Below, one piece after another: positions 55,923 through 63,762 of a stretch of 64,000 nucleotides of DNA. Source of the stretch: DASQPR01 sp963836785 (GTDB lineage: Bacteria > Actinomycetota > Actinomycetes > Mycobacteriales > Micromonosporaceae); assembly GCA_963836785.1 (NCBI GenBank), contig CAWIKW010000009.1, positions 1-64,000 of the forward strand, in the 5' to 3' direction. Each line of letters begins with the position of its first letter. The stretch's first letter is position 1. Both the position numbers and the translations under genes were made by a program. Under the pieces are notes generated by a model. That model ran no database searches. It was not told where the DNA came from and saw only the letters and a program-made list of their open reading frames with translations.

Positions 55923-57125
55923 GTGACGCATCGGACAGAGGACGGACCGCCGGTTGGCGGAGCCGGCGCGAGCGAGACGGGCGCGAGCGCGACCGAGACG
56001 GGCGCGACCGGCGCGACCGAGACCGGCGCGACAGGCGTGACCGGCTCGGCCGAGCCGGATGGAAAACGCGGCTTCGCCGCCGAACTCCGCGATGCCGTCA
56101 CGGTGCGCTCGTTCGTGCTCGTACTCGGCGTTCTGGTGCTGCAACTCGGCTTCATCGCGAGCTACCTCGGCGCCTTTCACGACCCGAAGCCGCGCGACAT
56201 CCCGATCGCGGTCGTCGCGCCGGCGGGAGCGCCAGCCGGTACGGCGGATCGGGCCGTCGCGCGCCTCAACGAACTACCCACCCATCCGCTCAAGGCACGG
56301 GCCGCATCGGATCCCACCGCCGCGCGTGCGCTGCTCAACGACCGGACGGTATACGGAGTTCTGCTGCTCGGCCCGGGCACCACTGATCGCCTAGATGTCG
56401 CCAGCGCCGCCGGAGCAACGGTCAGCGCAGCCCTCGTCAGCGTCGTAGGCGGCATCGAGCAGAGCCAGGTCCGTACGGTCGTGGCCACCGACGTGATTCC
56501 GGCCGGACGTGGCGACGCGCGCGGGCTGTCCCCGTTCTATCTCGTCGTCGGCTGGATGGTCGGCGGCTATCTCGTCGCCGCGATCCTCGGCATCGCGAAG
56601 GGATCCCGGCCGACGAGCCTGACTCGTGGCGTGCTTCGGCTCGTGACGCTCGCGCTGTATGCGATCGTCTCGGGCCTGGGCGGCGCGCTGATCGCCGAGA
56701 CGATCCTGTCCGCGCTGTCCGGCCATTTCCTGGCGTTGTGGTGGCTTGGTGCGCTGCTCGTGTTCGCCGTCGGTGCATTCACGATGGCCATGCAGGTGCT
56801 CTTCGACATTGTCGGCATCGGGCTCGCGATCCTGATATTCGTCGTGCTCGGGAATCCCAGCGCCGGTGGCGCCTACCCGTCGGTCCTGTTGCCGCCGTTC
56901 TGGTCGGCCATCGGGCCGTGGCTGCCACCGGGAGCCGGGACCGATGCCGTACGCACGATCGTGTACTTCCCGGCCGCGAGTGTCAGCCGGCCGCTCTGGA
57001 CGCTCGGGGCGTACGCCCTCGTGGGCATCGTGGTCACCATGCTCGTCGCGGCGTTCCGTCCCGCGCCGAGGCCCCCGGCCGGGCCGGCGCCATCATCCGC
57101 CCGCCACGCCGCCGCGGAAGCCTGA
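55923..57125 (+). CDS. DUF3533/YhgE-Pip-like membrane protein
   Basis: About 400 aa. A Thr/Gly/Ala/Glu-rich repetitive start (GASETGAS..TETGATGATETGATG) leads into one transmembrane span, an external domain of about 130 residues (PIAVVAPAGAPAGTADRAVARL ... YGVLLLGPGTTDRL) and five more spans. This layout resembles ABC-2-type permease relatives in the YhgE/DUF3533 group. GTG start at 55923. The start codes for an imperfect 15- to 18-bp tandem repeat in the DNA. Role unknown. Confidence 0.78.
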   Translation: MTHRTEDGPPVGGAGASETGASATETGATGATETGATGVTGSAEPDGKRGFAAELRDAVTVRSFVLVLGVLVLQLGFIASYLGAFHDPKPRDIPIAVVAPAGAPAGTADRAVARLNELPTHPLKARAASDPTAARALLNDRTVYGVLLLGPGTTDRLDVASAAGATVSAALVSVVGGIEQSQVRTVVATDVIPAGRGDARGLSPFYLVVGWMVGGYLVAAILGIAKGSRPTSLTRGVLRLVTLALYAIVSGLGGALIAETILSALSGHFLALWWLGALLVFAVGAFTMAMQVLFDIVGIGLAILIFVVLGNPSAGGAYPSVLLPPFWSAIGPWLPPGAGTDAVRTIVYFPAASVSRPLWTLGAYALVGIVVTMLVAAFRPAPRPPAGPAPSSARHAAAEA

Positions 57126-57161
57126 CGTCGCCCCGACACCGCGCCGCACGGGTCGAGCTGC

Positions 57162-57740
57162 TCAACGCCCGGCGGGCTCACGGGCCGGCGGCATGGCCGG
57201 CAGACCGTCGATGCTCTCTGGATTCTTCTTCGCCCAGTAGCGTTGCGCTGCCGCACCGTCCTTGTCGGCCCACGTCGCCGTCAGCCGGTCGCGGTGGCTA
57301 TCGAACGACATCTGCGGCACGGCATAGCCGCACGAATCTTGCACGCGCTCGACCTGGACGTCGATGATCGCGCGCAGCCGGTTGTGTACGACCGGGAAGG
57401 CCGACCGCAGCTCGTCGAAGTCGGGGTCGCCGGCGAACACCGGGCGGCCAGTGCCGTAGAGGCGCAGGATGTTCGGCGGGCCGTCGAAGGCCGCGAACAT
57501 CAACGTGATCCGACCATTCTCCTGCGTGTGCGCGATGGTCTCGGCGCCCGAGCCCCCGTAGTCGAGATACGCCACCCGGTGCGGATCGAGCACGACCAGC
57601 GACCCGGCCAGACCCTTCGGCGACAGGTTCACGTGACCGTTGGGATCGAGTGGTGCGGTCGCAACGAAGAACATGTGCTGGGCCGCGATGAAGTCGCGAA
57701 CGCTCTCGCTGATCTCGGGATGCAGCTGCATGACCTCCAT
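57162..57740 (-). CDS. Pyridoxamine-5'-phosphate-oxidase-like (PPOX) flavin protein
   Basis: About 192 aa. Split-barrel flavin/F420-binding protein: MFFVATAPLDPNGHVNLSPKGL, YLDYGGSGAETIAHTQENGRITLMFAAFDGPPNILRLYGTG and the C-terminal SCGYAVPQMSF are typical of the actinobacterial pyridoxamine-oxidase family branch. Cofactor FMN or F420 not decidable. Divergent from the LLM oxidoreductase gene. Confidence 0.87.
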   Translation of the reverse strand: MEVMQLHPEISESVRDFIAAQHMFFVATAPLDPNGHVNLSPKGLAGSLVVLDPHRVAYLDYGGSGAETIAHTQENGRITLMFAAFDGPPNILRLYGTGRPVFAGDPDFDELRSAFPVVHNRLRAIIDVQVERVQDSCGYAVPQMSFDSHRDRLTATWADKDGAAAQRYWAKKNPESIDGLPAMPPAREPAGR

Positions 57741-57859
57741 ATTCCTCGGTCCGGCGCATTCTGGGCGAGTCGATTACCGCACTGCGACACGCGCCCAAAT
57801 TCGAGCCCGACCGGCCGCCCGGCCGACCGTTTGTCGGGCGCTGCCGGCATGATGGCGCC

Positions 57860-58759
57860 ATGGCAACCATCGGCGCCGTCTTCCCCCCGTCCCTGCCGCC
57901 CGAGCGGCTGCGTAGCGTCGCGCGCGCGGCCGATGCCGCCGGGCTCGACGAACTCTGGCTGTGGGAAGACTGCTTCCGGGAGGGCGGCATCGCCACGATG
58001 GCCGCCGCGCTCGCCTGGACCGAACACGTACGGGTCGGGATCGGTGTCCTGCCCGTGCCGTTGCGGAACGTGGCCTTGGCCGCGATGGAGGTGTCGTCGC
58101 TGCACCGCATGTTCCCCGGGCGGCCGATCGTCGGCATCGGGCACGGCGTCCAGGACTGGATGGCCCAGGTGGGCGCGAAACCGGCTTCGCCCATCACGCT
58201 TTTCCGCGAGTATGCGACGACGCTGCGCGCGTTGCTCGCCGGTGACCGCGTGACCGTCGATGGCCGCTACGTCCAGCTCGCCGACGTCGCGTTGGACTGG
58301 CCGCCGCCGGCCGAGCCGGCACCGCCGGCGATCCACGCGGCCGCCACCGGCCCGCGATCGCTTCGACTGGCCGGTGAGGTCGCCGACGGCACGATCCTGA
58401 CCGGCGGCTCGACACCGGCCGACGTACGGCGGGCGTTCGACCTGGCGGCCGAGGGTCGCGCCGCTGCCGGCCGTACCGGTGCGCATTTGATCACGGTCTA
58501 CCTGCCGGTGGTGATCGGTGCGAACGGAGCCGAGCGTCTTCGCGCCGACGCCGCCCATTACGGCGAGTCCGATCTGTTCGGCGCGAGCGGGGACGCGGCC
58601 GCCGTCGCGGAAGGCGTGGCAGCGTTGATCGACGCCGGCGCCACGTCGGTCGTACTGCAGCCGACGCTCGACGAGTCCGATGTCGAGTCCTTTGTCGAGT
58701 TCGCGGCGGCCGAGGTTCGCCCGCTCGTCCCAGCGTCGCGCGTCGCCGGGGCGCCGTAA
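57860..58759 (+). CDS. LLM-class flavin/F420-dependent oxidoreductase
   Basis: About 299 aa TIM-barrel luciferase-like enzyme: DAAGLDELWLWEDCFREGG, TEHVRVGIGVLPVPLRNVALAAMEVSSLHRMFPGR, GIGHGVQDWMAQVG and VADGTILTGGSTPADV. In actinomycetes such enzymes commonly use F420. ATG 57860. Its last codons and stop are part of the tandem array that follows. Confidence 0.9.
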   Translation: MATIGAVFPPSLPPERLRSVARAADAAGLDELWLWEDCFREGGIATMAAALAWTEHVRVGIGVLPVPLRNVALAAMEVSSLHRMFPGRPIVGIGHGVQDWMAQVGAKPASPITLFREYATTLRALLAGDRVTVDGRYVQLADVALDWPPPAEPAPPAIHAAATGPRSLRLAGEVADGTILTGGSTPADVRRAFDLAAEGRAAAGRTGAHLITVYLPVVIGANGAERLRADAAHYGESDLFGASGDAAAVAEGVAALIDAGATSVVLQPTLDESDVESFVEFAAAEVRPLVPASRVAGAP

Positions 58760-58853
58760 GCGGCGGTGTTGCGCGCGGCCGCGGCGCCGTGCGGCTACGC
58801 GGCGGTGTTGCGCGTCGCCGGGGCGCCATGAGCGGCTACGCGGCGGTGTTGCG
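58741..58853. repeat. Three tandem 35-41 bp units spanning two convergent gene ends
   Basis: Units start near 58741, 58776 and 58813. They share CGCCGGGGCGCC (or a close variant) and ACGCGGCGGTGTTGCG. The first contains the LLM stop, and the last contains the stop of the convergent HxlR gene (58836-58838), a copy of which is also in the second. The array looks like duplication of the shared 3' ends. Confidence 0.85.
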
Positions 58854-59345
58854 CGCGACGACCGCCAGGTAGGCGTCCTGGAGTTGCTGGCGCACCGTAC
58901 GGCCATCGACCGACGGTGCCGCCGGCAGGCCGAGATGCTCGTCGCGGAGTTCGGCCATGAAGCGATCCCACAGCACCGGGCCGCCCTCCTCCAGCAGCTC
59001 AGCCCGGATCGACAGCTCTTCACTGACCGGCAGCCACCGCCGACCCCAGCTCCCCAACGCCGCCATGACCGGCACCAGCTCGATCGACGCTTCGGTCAGG
59101 CTGTAGATCGCCTTCTGCTTGTGGGTCGGGTCGCTCCGCTTGGTCAGCATGCCCAGATCGACCAGCCGTTTCAGGCGATTGGCGAGGATGTTGGATGCGA
59201 TGCCTTCCTGCGAGCCAGCCAGCAGTTCGCGGAAGTGTCGGCGGCCGCCGAAGATCATGTCCCGAAGGATAAGAAGGCTCCACTTGTCCCCGAAGACTTC
59301 GAGCGACAGGTTGATCGGGCACCCCGAGCGGTGGGTATTGACCAT
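58836..59345 (-). CDS. HxlR-family winged-helix regulator
   Basis: About 169 aa. The HxlR domain is complete: SGCPINLSLEVFGDKWSLLILRDMIFGGRRHF, then EGIASNILANRLKRLVDLGM, followed by a 70-residue C-terminal extension. Members sense electrophiles or redox state through the N-terminal Cys (here in SGCP). Divergent from a RibD-type reductase gene, with a palindrome between them that it probably binds. Confidence 0.92.
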   Translation of the reverse strand: MVNTHRSGCPINLSLEVFGDKWSLLILRDMIFGGRRHFRELLAGSQEGIASNILANRLKRLVDLGMLTKRSDPTHKQKAIYSLTEASIELVPVMAALGSWGRRWLPVSEELSIRAELLEEGGPVLWDRFMAELRDEHLGLPAAPSVDGRTVRQQLQDAYLAVVARNTAA

Positions 59346-59434
59346 CCAAACCTCCGGGACGCCGGCAGCGTGGCGCGTCGATACGCGGCAACCAGACCGG
59401 TTGCATTCCGGAAGCAGTTTACCTTAGGGTTCGA

Positions 59435-59459
59435 TACTGATTGCGAATTGCAATCGGTA
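59435..59459. promoter_or_regulatory. 25-bp palindrome, candidate HxlR operator
   Basis: TAC-t-GATTGC-gaatt-GCAATC-g-GTA is symmetric except at one pair. It lies 25 bp before the reductase ATG and 90 bp before the HxlR start, in the promoter region of both genes. HxlR/MarR-type proteins bind such AT-rich palindromes. Confidence 0.65.
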
Positions 59460-59483
59460 CGGCCGAGACGCGGGAGGACCACC

Positions 59484-60044
59484 ATGGCAAAGCTGGTCTA
59501 CACGGCCATCACGTCGCTCGACGGTTACGTCGCCGACGAGGACGGCAAGTTCGACTGGGCGGCGCCCGACGAAGAGGTGCACGCGTTCGTCAACGACCTC
59601 GAACGATCGATCGGCACCTATCTCTACGGCCGCCGGCTCTACGACACGATGGTCGTCTGGGACACCGTGCCCAGCGGCCCCGATCAGCAACCGGTCGTCC
59701 GCGACTACGCGGAGATCTGGCGGTCGGCCGACAAGATTGTCTATTCGACGAGCCTGCAGTCCGTGTCAAGCGCCCGGACGCGGATCGAACGGCAATTCGA
59801 ACCCGAGGCCGTACGGCAGATCAAGGCGTCCGCCGACCGGGACGTATCGGTGGGCGGCCCGCATCTCGCCGCTCAAGCGATCAGGGCTGGTCTCGTCGAC
59901 GAGTGCCATCTGTTCGTCACCCCGGTCATCGTCGGCGGTGGCACGCAAGCGCTTCCGGACCACGTACGCGTCGACCTCGAGCTGCTCGACGAGCGCCGGT
60001 TCGGCAACGGCGTCGTGCACCTGCACTACCGCGTCACGGCCTGA
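59484..60044 (+). CDS. RibD C-terminal/dihydrofolate-reductase-like protein
   Basis: About 186 aa, NADPH-dependent reductase fold (YwjB/YyaP group): MAKLVYTAITSLDGYVADEDGKFDWAAPDEE, YLYGRRLYDTMVVW, DVSVGGPHLAAQAIRAGLVDECHLFVTPVIVGGGTQAL. GGGAGG precedes the ATG at 59484. Likely controlled by the divergent HxlR protein. Substrate unknown. Confidence 0.9.
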   Translation: MAKLVYTAITSLDGYVADEDGKFDWAAPDEEVHAFVNDLERSIGTYLYGRRLYDTMVVWDTVPSGPDQQPVVRDYAEIWRSADKIVYSTSLQSVSSARTRIERQFEPEAVRQIKASADRDVSVGGPHLAAQAIRAGLVDECHLFVTPVIVGGGTQALPDHVRVDLELLDERRFGNGVVHLHYRVTA

Positions 60045-60047
60045 CTG

Positions 60048-60067
60048 GCGACGGCGTTCCCCGTCGC
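60048..60067. terminator. Hairpin after the RibD-like gene
   Basis: GCGACGG-cgttcc-CCGTCGC, seven pairs with a six-base loop, starts four bases after the stop, in the gap to a convergent gene. A short TTC follows. Probable terminator. Confidence 0.6.
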
Positions 60068-60149
60068 TTCGGACCGGCCTCAGGACCTGGCGCCGAATTC
60101 GACTTCCTTCGTCTCGACCGTCCCGGCCGTCCGGCCCGGCGCTTGGTGG

Positions 60150-60641
60150 TTAGGTCCAGTACAGGTTCGTGTGCGCGATGACCTTGTCCGGCGGCGGCGC
60201 GCCCCACTCCGTGTGGTCCTCCGTCGTGTGCGCGTCATTGACGAGGGTCGCGTCGTAGCCGCGGACAATCGCGCCGTGGAGCGTCGAGCGGATGCACTCA
60301 TCGGTCTGTGCGCCAACGACGATGAGGCGCCCGACTCCGAGCCCGGAGAGCACGGACTCCAGGGTGGTGTCCTCGAAGGAGTCGGCGTAGCTCTTCGCGA
60401 CGAGCGGCTCGGCGTCGCCAGGAGTCAGCTCGGGGACGATCCGCCAGTCGTCGCTCCCCTCGGCGAGGTGGCCGTCAGAGTGCTGGACCCAGACAACGGG
60501 GACCTGCTCCCGCCGAGCCTTGTCGACCAGACTGTCTACGTTCGCCACGACGGCGTCGCGCTCATAAGCCCCCGCAACGACGCCGTTCTGCACGTCGATG
60601 ACGAGCAGTGCGCTGTTCGGCCGATTCTCGAGCGTCGTCAT
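60150..60641 (-). CDS. Isochorismatase-family cysteine hydrolase
   Basis: 163 aa. Catalytic Asp in LLVIDVQNG, Lys in LVAKSYADSFEDT and Cys in GAQTDECIRSTLHGA, all in the right order for nicotinamidase/isochorismatase-like amidases. Lies 71 bp after the gamma-glutamyl hydrolase gene on the same strand, so it may be the last member of that catabolic cluster. Confidence 0.88.
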   Translation of the reverse strand: MTTLENRPNSALLVIDVQNGVVAGAYERDAVVANVDSLVDKARREQVPVVWVQHSDGHLAEGSDDWRIVPELTPGDAEPLVAKSYADSFEDTTLESVLSGLGVGRLIVVGAQTDECIRSTLHGAIVRGYDATLVNDAHTTEDHTEWGAPPPDKVIAHTNLYWT

Positions 60642-60712
60642 GGTCGCTCCTCAGTCACTGTGCTCCGGTCCAGCCACGGTAGAACTACCCACCGACAACT
60701 GGCCGCGGCCGG

Positions 60713-61441
60713 TCACTCGGCCATCGACATCGAGTCCGGTCGTCGCGACCGAGCGGCGTCGACCAGCGCGGCGAATACTCGCCAATCGCTCGTCTCCTCG
60801 GGATGCCATTGGACGCCGATGGCGAACTGCTTCGAGGGATCCTCGACCACCTCCACTAGCTCCACGCCATCGACCTCGTCGTCCACGGCCCAGCCGGTGG
60901 CGACCAAAGTGCCGACGGACGCCACGCCCTGGTGGTGGAGCGAGTTCACCGCCGTACGGTCGCCGAGGATGGCTGCGCCGGCCGAGCCGGGCGCGAGGCG
61001 TACGTCGTGGGAGCCGTACCCGCTGGCCGGCCGGTGGTTCTCGTGCGCGAGCACGTCGGGCAGGTGTTGGTAGAGCCGGCCGCCGTAGGCCACCGACATC
61101 AGTTGCATGCCGCGACAGATCGCGAGTACCGGCAGGTCCCGCTCCAGGGCGGCCCGCAGCAGCATCATCTCCGAGGTGTCGCGGGACGGTCGGGTGTACG
61201 TCCGCTCGTGCGCCGCCTCCCCGTAGAGGTCTGGAGCGACGTCGGCGCCACCGGTGAACACCATGCCGTCGAGTGCGTCGAGGACATCCGTACCCGGATC
61301 GTCCTCGGTGATCAGGACCGCGCGGCCGCCGCTGGCATGCACCGCACGGACATAGGACATCGGCAGCGCCGCTGCGTAGACGTCACCGGCGCCGAGCTTC
61401 ACGACCTCGCCGTACGTGGTCAATCCGATCAGTGGGCGCAT
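60713..61441 (-). CDS. Gamma-glutamyl hydrolase, class I amidotransferase (PuuD-like)
   Basis: About 242 aa. Nucleophile Cys in LAICRGMQLM and the His-Glu pair in GVQWHPEET mark the peptidase C26/PuuD group, which releases glutamate from gamma-glutamyl-GABA and related amides. It follows the SDR gene by 11 bp. With the glutamine synthetase, aldehyde dehydrogenase and SDR it forms a gamma-glutamylated amine degradation route. Confidence 0.88.
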   Translation of the reverse strand: MRPLIGLTTYGEVVKLGAGDVYAAALPMSYVRAVHASGGRAVLITEDDPGTDVLDALDGMVFTGGADVAPDLYGEAAHERTYTRPSRDTSEMMLLRAALERDLPVLAICRGMQLMSVAYGGRLYQHLPDVLAHENHRPASGYGSHDVRLAPGSAGAAILGDRTAVNSLHHQGVASVGTLVATGWAVDDEVDGVELVEVVEDPSKQFAIGVQWHPEETSDWRVFAALVDAARSRRPDSMSMAE

Positions 61442-61452
61442 TGCCGATCTCC

Positions 61453-62235
61453 CTACAGCGGCGTGACGTACGCGCCGGTGAGGCCGCCGTCGACGACAAA
61501 CGTGTTCGCGGTCATGAACGAGGAGTCGTCACTGGCCAGGAACGCGACCGCGGCCGCGATCTCCTCCGGCTCGGCGAACCGGCCCATCGGGATGTGTACG
61601 AGGCGCCGCGCGGCCCGTTCCGGGTCCTTCGCGAACAGCTCGCGCAGCAGTGGCGTATTCACCGGTCCCGGGCACAGTGCGTTGACCCGGATGCCTTCGC
61701 GGGCGAACTGGACACCGAGTTCGCGCGTCAGCGCGAGAACGCCACCCTTGCTGGCCGTGTACGAGATCTGCGAGGTGGCCGCACCCATCAGCGCGACGAA
61801 CGACGCGGTGTTGATGATCGAACCCTTGCCCTGGGCCCGCATGTGCGGAATCGCATATTTGCAACACAGGTAAACGCTCGTCAGATTTACCCGCTGCACG
61901 CGCTCCCACGCATCGAGGCCCGTGTCGAGGATCGAGTCGTCATCCGGCGGCGAGATCCCGGCGTTGTTGAAGGCGATGTCCAGCCGCCCGTGCGTCGCGA
62001 CAACGTGCGCGAAGAGATCACGTACCGCCGCTTCGTCGGTGACATCGACCGCGACGAACTCGCCGCCGACCTCGGCGGCCGCCGCCGCTCCCGCCTCCGC
62101 CGACACATCGACCACGACGACCGTCGCACCCTCGTCGCGAAACCGTCGTGCGGTGGCCAGGCCGATCCCGCTCGCACCGCCGGTGATCACCGCGACACGC
62201 CCCTCGAGACGCACAGCTTGCAGACGTTCCGTCAC
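61453..62235 (-). CDS. Short-chain dehydrogenase/reductase
   Basis: About 260 aa classical SDR: TGGASGIG cofactor loop, DVSAEAG (Asp favouring NAD), NNAGI, catalytic Ser in NTASF and Y-x-x-x-K in SYTASKGG, PGPVNTP. It lies between the aldehyde dehydrogenase (16-bp gap) and the hydrolase, and could oxidise an alcohol intermediate in the pathway. Confidence 0.92.
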   Translation of the reverse strand: MTERLQAVRLEGRVAVITGGASGIGLATARRFRDEGATVVVVDVSAEAGAAAAAEVGGEFVAVDVTDEAAVRDLFAHVVATHGRLDIAFNNAGISPPDDDSILDTGLDAWERVQRVNLTSVYLCCKYAIPHMRAQGKGSIINTASFVALMGAATSQISYTASKGGVLALTRELGVQFAREGIRVNALCPGPVNTPLLRELFAKDPERAARRLVHIPMGRFAEPEEIAAAVAFLASDDSSFMTANTFVVDGGLTGAYVTPL

Positions 62236-62250
62236 GTTGTCTCCACACCC

Positions 62251-63600
62251 TCAGTCCGTCGCGATGAACACATTTTTCACGTCGGTGAACGCGAGCAGCG
62301 CGTCCGGACCGAGTTCCCGGCCGAGACCGGACTGTTTCATGCCGCCGAACGGCGTCCAGTAGCGCACCGACGAGTGCGAGTTGACGCTCAACGTGCCCGT
62401 CTCGACGCCCCGCGCGACGCGCAAGGCGCGCCCGACGTCGCGGGTCCACAACGAGCCGGACAGGCCGTATTCCGTGTCGTTGGCGAGCCGGATCGCCTCC
62501 TGCTCGTCGCGGAACGGAAGCACCGACACCACCGGGCCGAAGATCTCCTCCCGCCAGTGGCGTTCGTCGGCCGACTCGGTGGCCAGAACCGTTGGTGCGA
62601 ACCAGAAACCCTCGCCCGCCGGGCACGAGCCCCGAAACGCCACGTGCGCGCCGTCGACGTAGCCGGAGACGACCTCGCGCTGCGCCGCGGTAATGAGCGG
62701 ACCCATCTGCGCCGTCTCCAGCGTCGGATCTTCACATCGGTACGCCGCGACCGCCGGTTCGAGCAACGCCATGAACTTCTCGTACGCGGACGCCTCGACC
62801 AGAATCCGCGAACGCGCGCAACAATCCTGACCGGCGTTGTCGAATACGCCGCCAGGCGCGGCCGCGGCCGCCTTCTCCAGATCCGCGTCGGCGAACACGA
62901 TGTTGGCCGACTTGCCGCCGAGTTCGAGCGTCACGCGCTTCACCTGATCGGCGCAGCCGGCCATGATCTGTTTGCCGACCTCGGTGGAGCCGGTGAAGCA
63001 CACCTTGCGTACGGCCGGGTGCGTGACGAGCCGTTGCCCGACCACCGATCCCTTCCCCGGCAACACGGTGAAGACGTGTTCGGGCAGCCCGGCCTCGAGC
63101 GCGAGTTCGGCTAGGCGCATCGCGGTCAGCGGAGTCACCTCGGCCGGCTTCAGCACGACGGTGTTGCCGGCCGCGAGTGCGGGTCCGAATCCCCAGCCGG
63201 CGATCGGCATCGGAAAGTTCCACGGCACGATGACGCCGACGACGCCGAGCGGTTCGTGGAACGTCATGTCGATCCCGCCCGGCACCGGGATCTGCTTGCC
63301 GTGCAGGCGTTCCGGTGCACCGGCGAAGAAGTCGAGCACGTCGCGTACGTTTCCCGCCTCCCATCGCGCGTTGCCGATGGTGTGCCCGGAATTCGCGACC
63401 TCGAGTGCCGCGAGCTCCTCGATGTGCGCGTCCACGACAGCCGCGAAGCGACGCAGGAGGCGCGCTCGATCACCGGGCGAGACCCGACGCCAACCATCGA
63501 ACGCCCCCCTCGAACGCTCGATGGCCGCGTCGGTCTCGTCCAGCGAGGTCGGCTCGACCATCCGGAGTGCCGCTCCGGTGGCCGGATTGATCAGCTGCAT
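62251..63600 (-). CDS. Aldehyde dehydrogenase (PuuC-like)
   Basis: NAD(P)-dependent enzyme of 449 aa. PWNFPMPIAGWGFGPALAAGN, KPAEVTPLTA, GSTEVGKQI, Glu in LELGGKSA and the nucleophile in NAGQDCCARSRI are in place. Within this cluster the likely substrate is a gamma-glutamyl aminoaldehyde. The ATG at 63600 has no good ribosome site, but a 20-codon ORF with a strong GGGGAGG overlaps it (see finding), suggesting coupled translation. Confidence 0.92.
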   Translation of the reverse strand: MQLINPATGAALRMVEPTSLDETDAAIERSRGAFDGWRRVSPGDRARLLRRFAAVVDAHIEELAALEVANSGHTIGNARWEAGNVRDVLDFFAGAPERLHGKQIPVPGGIDMTFHEPLGVVGVIVPWNFPMPIAGWGFGPALAAGNTVVLKPAEVTPLTAMRLAELALEAGLPEHVFTVLPGKGSVVGQRLVTHPAVRKVCFTGSTEVGKQIMAGCADQVKRVTLELGGKSANIVFADADLEKAAAAAPGGVFDNAGQDCCARSRILVEASAYEKFMALLEPAVAAYRCEDPTLETAQMGPLITAAQREVVSGYVDGAHVAFRGSCPAGEGFWFAPTVLATESADERHWREEIFGPVVSVLPFRDEQEAIRLANDTEYGLSGSLWTRDVGRALRVARGVETGTLSVNSHSSVRYWTPFGGMKQSGLGRELGPDALLAFTDVKNVFIATD

Positions 63601-63653
63601 CCCGGCCGCCCGGTCGGTCGTCCGCCACCGACCACTTCGTCGTGACCACTCAT
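63591..63653 (-). CDS. Possible 20-codon leader ORF overlapping the aldehyde dehydrogenase start
   Basis: ATG at 63653 preceded by GGGGAGG (seven-base spacing) opens MSGHDEVVGGGRPTGRPGCS and stops at 63591, overlapping the aldehyde dehydrogenase ATG in another frame. It could couple translation, or mark the true N-terminus if an indel is present. Confidence 0.3.
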   Translation of the reverse strand: MSGHDEVVGGGRPTGRPGCS

Positions 63654-63762
63654 CCCGATGCCTCCCCAGGACCCGTTCCCCCCACCGCCCGGCCGCCCCA
63701 CCTGCGGCCGGTCGCTTATGCCCCCGTACGATCCGCGGCGCAACGCTTGCACGTCGCCGCGG

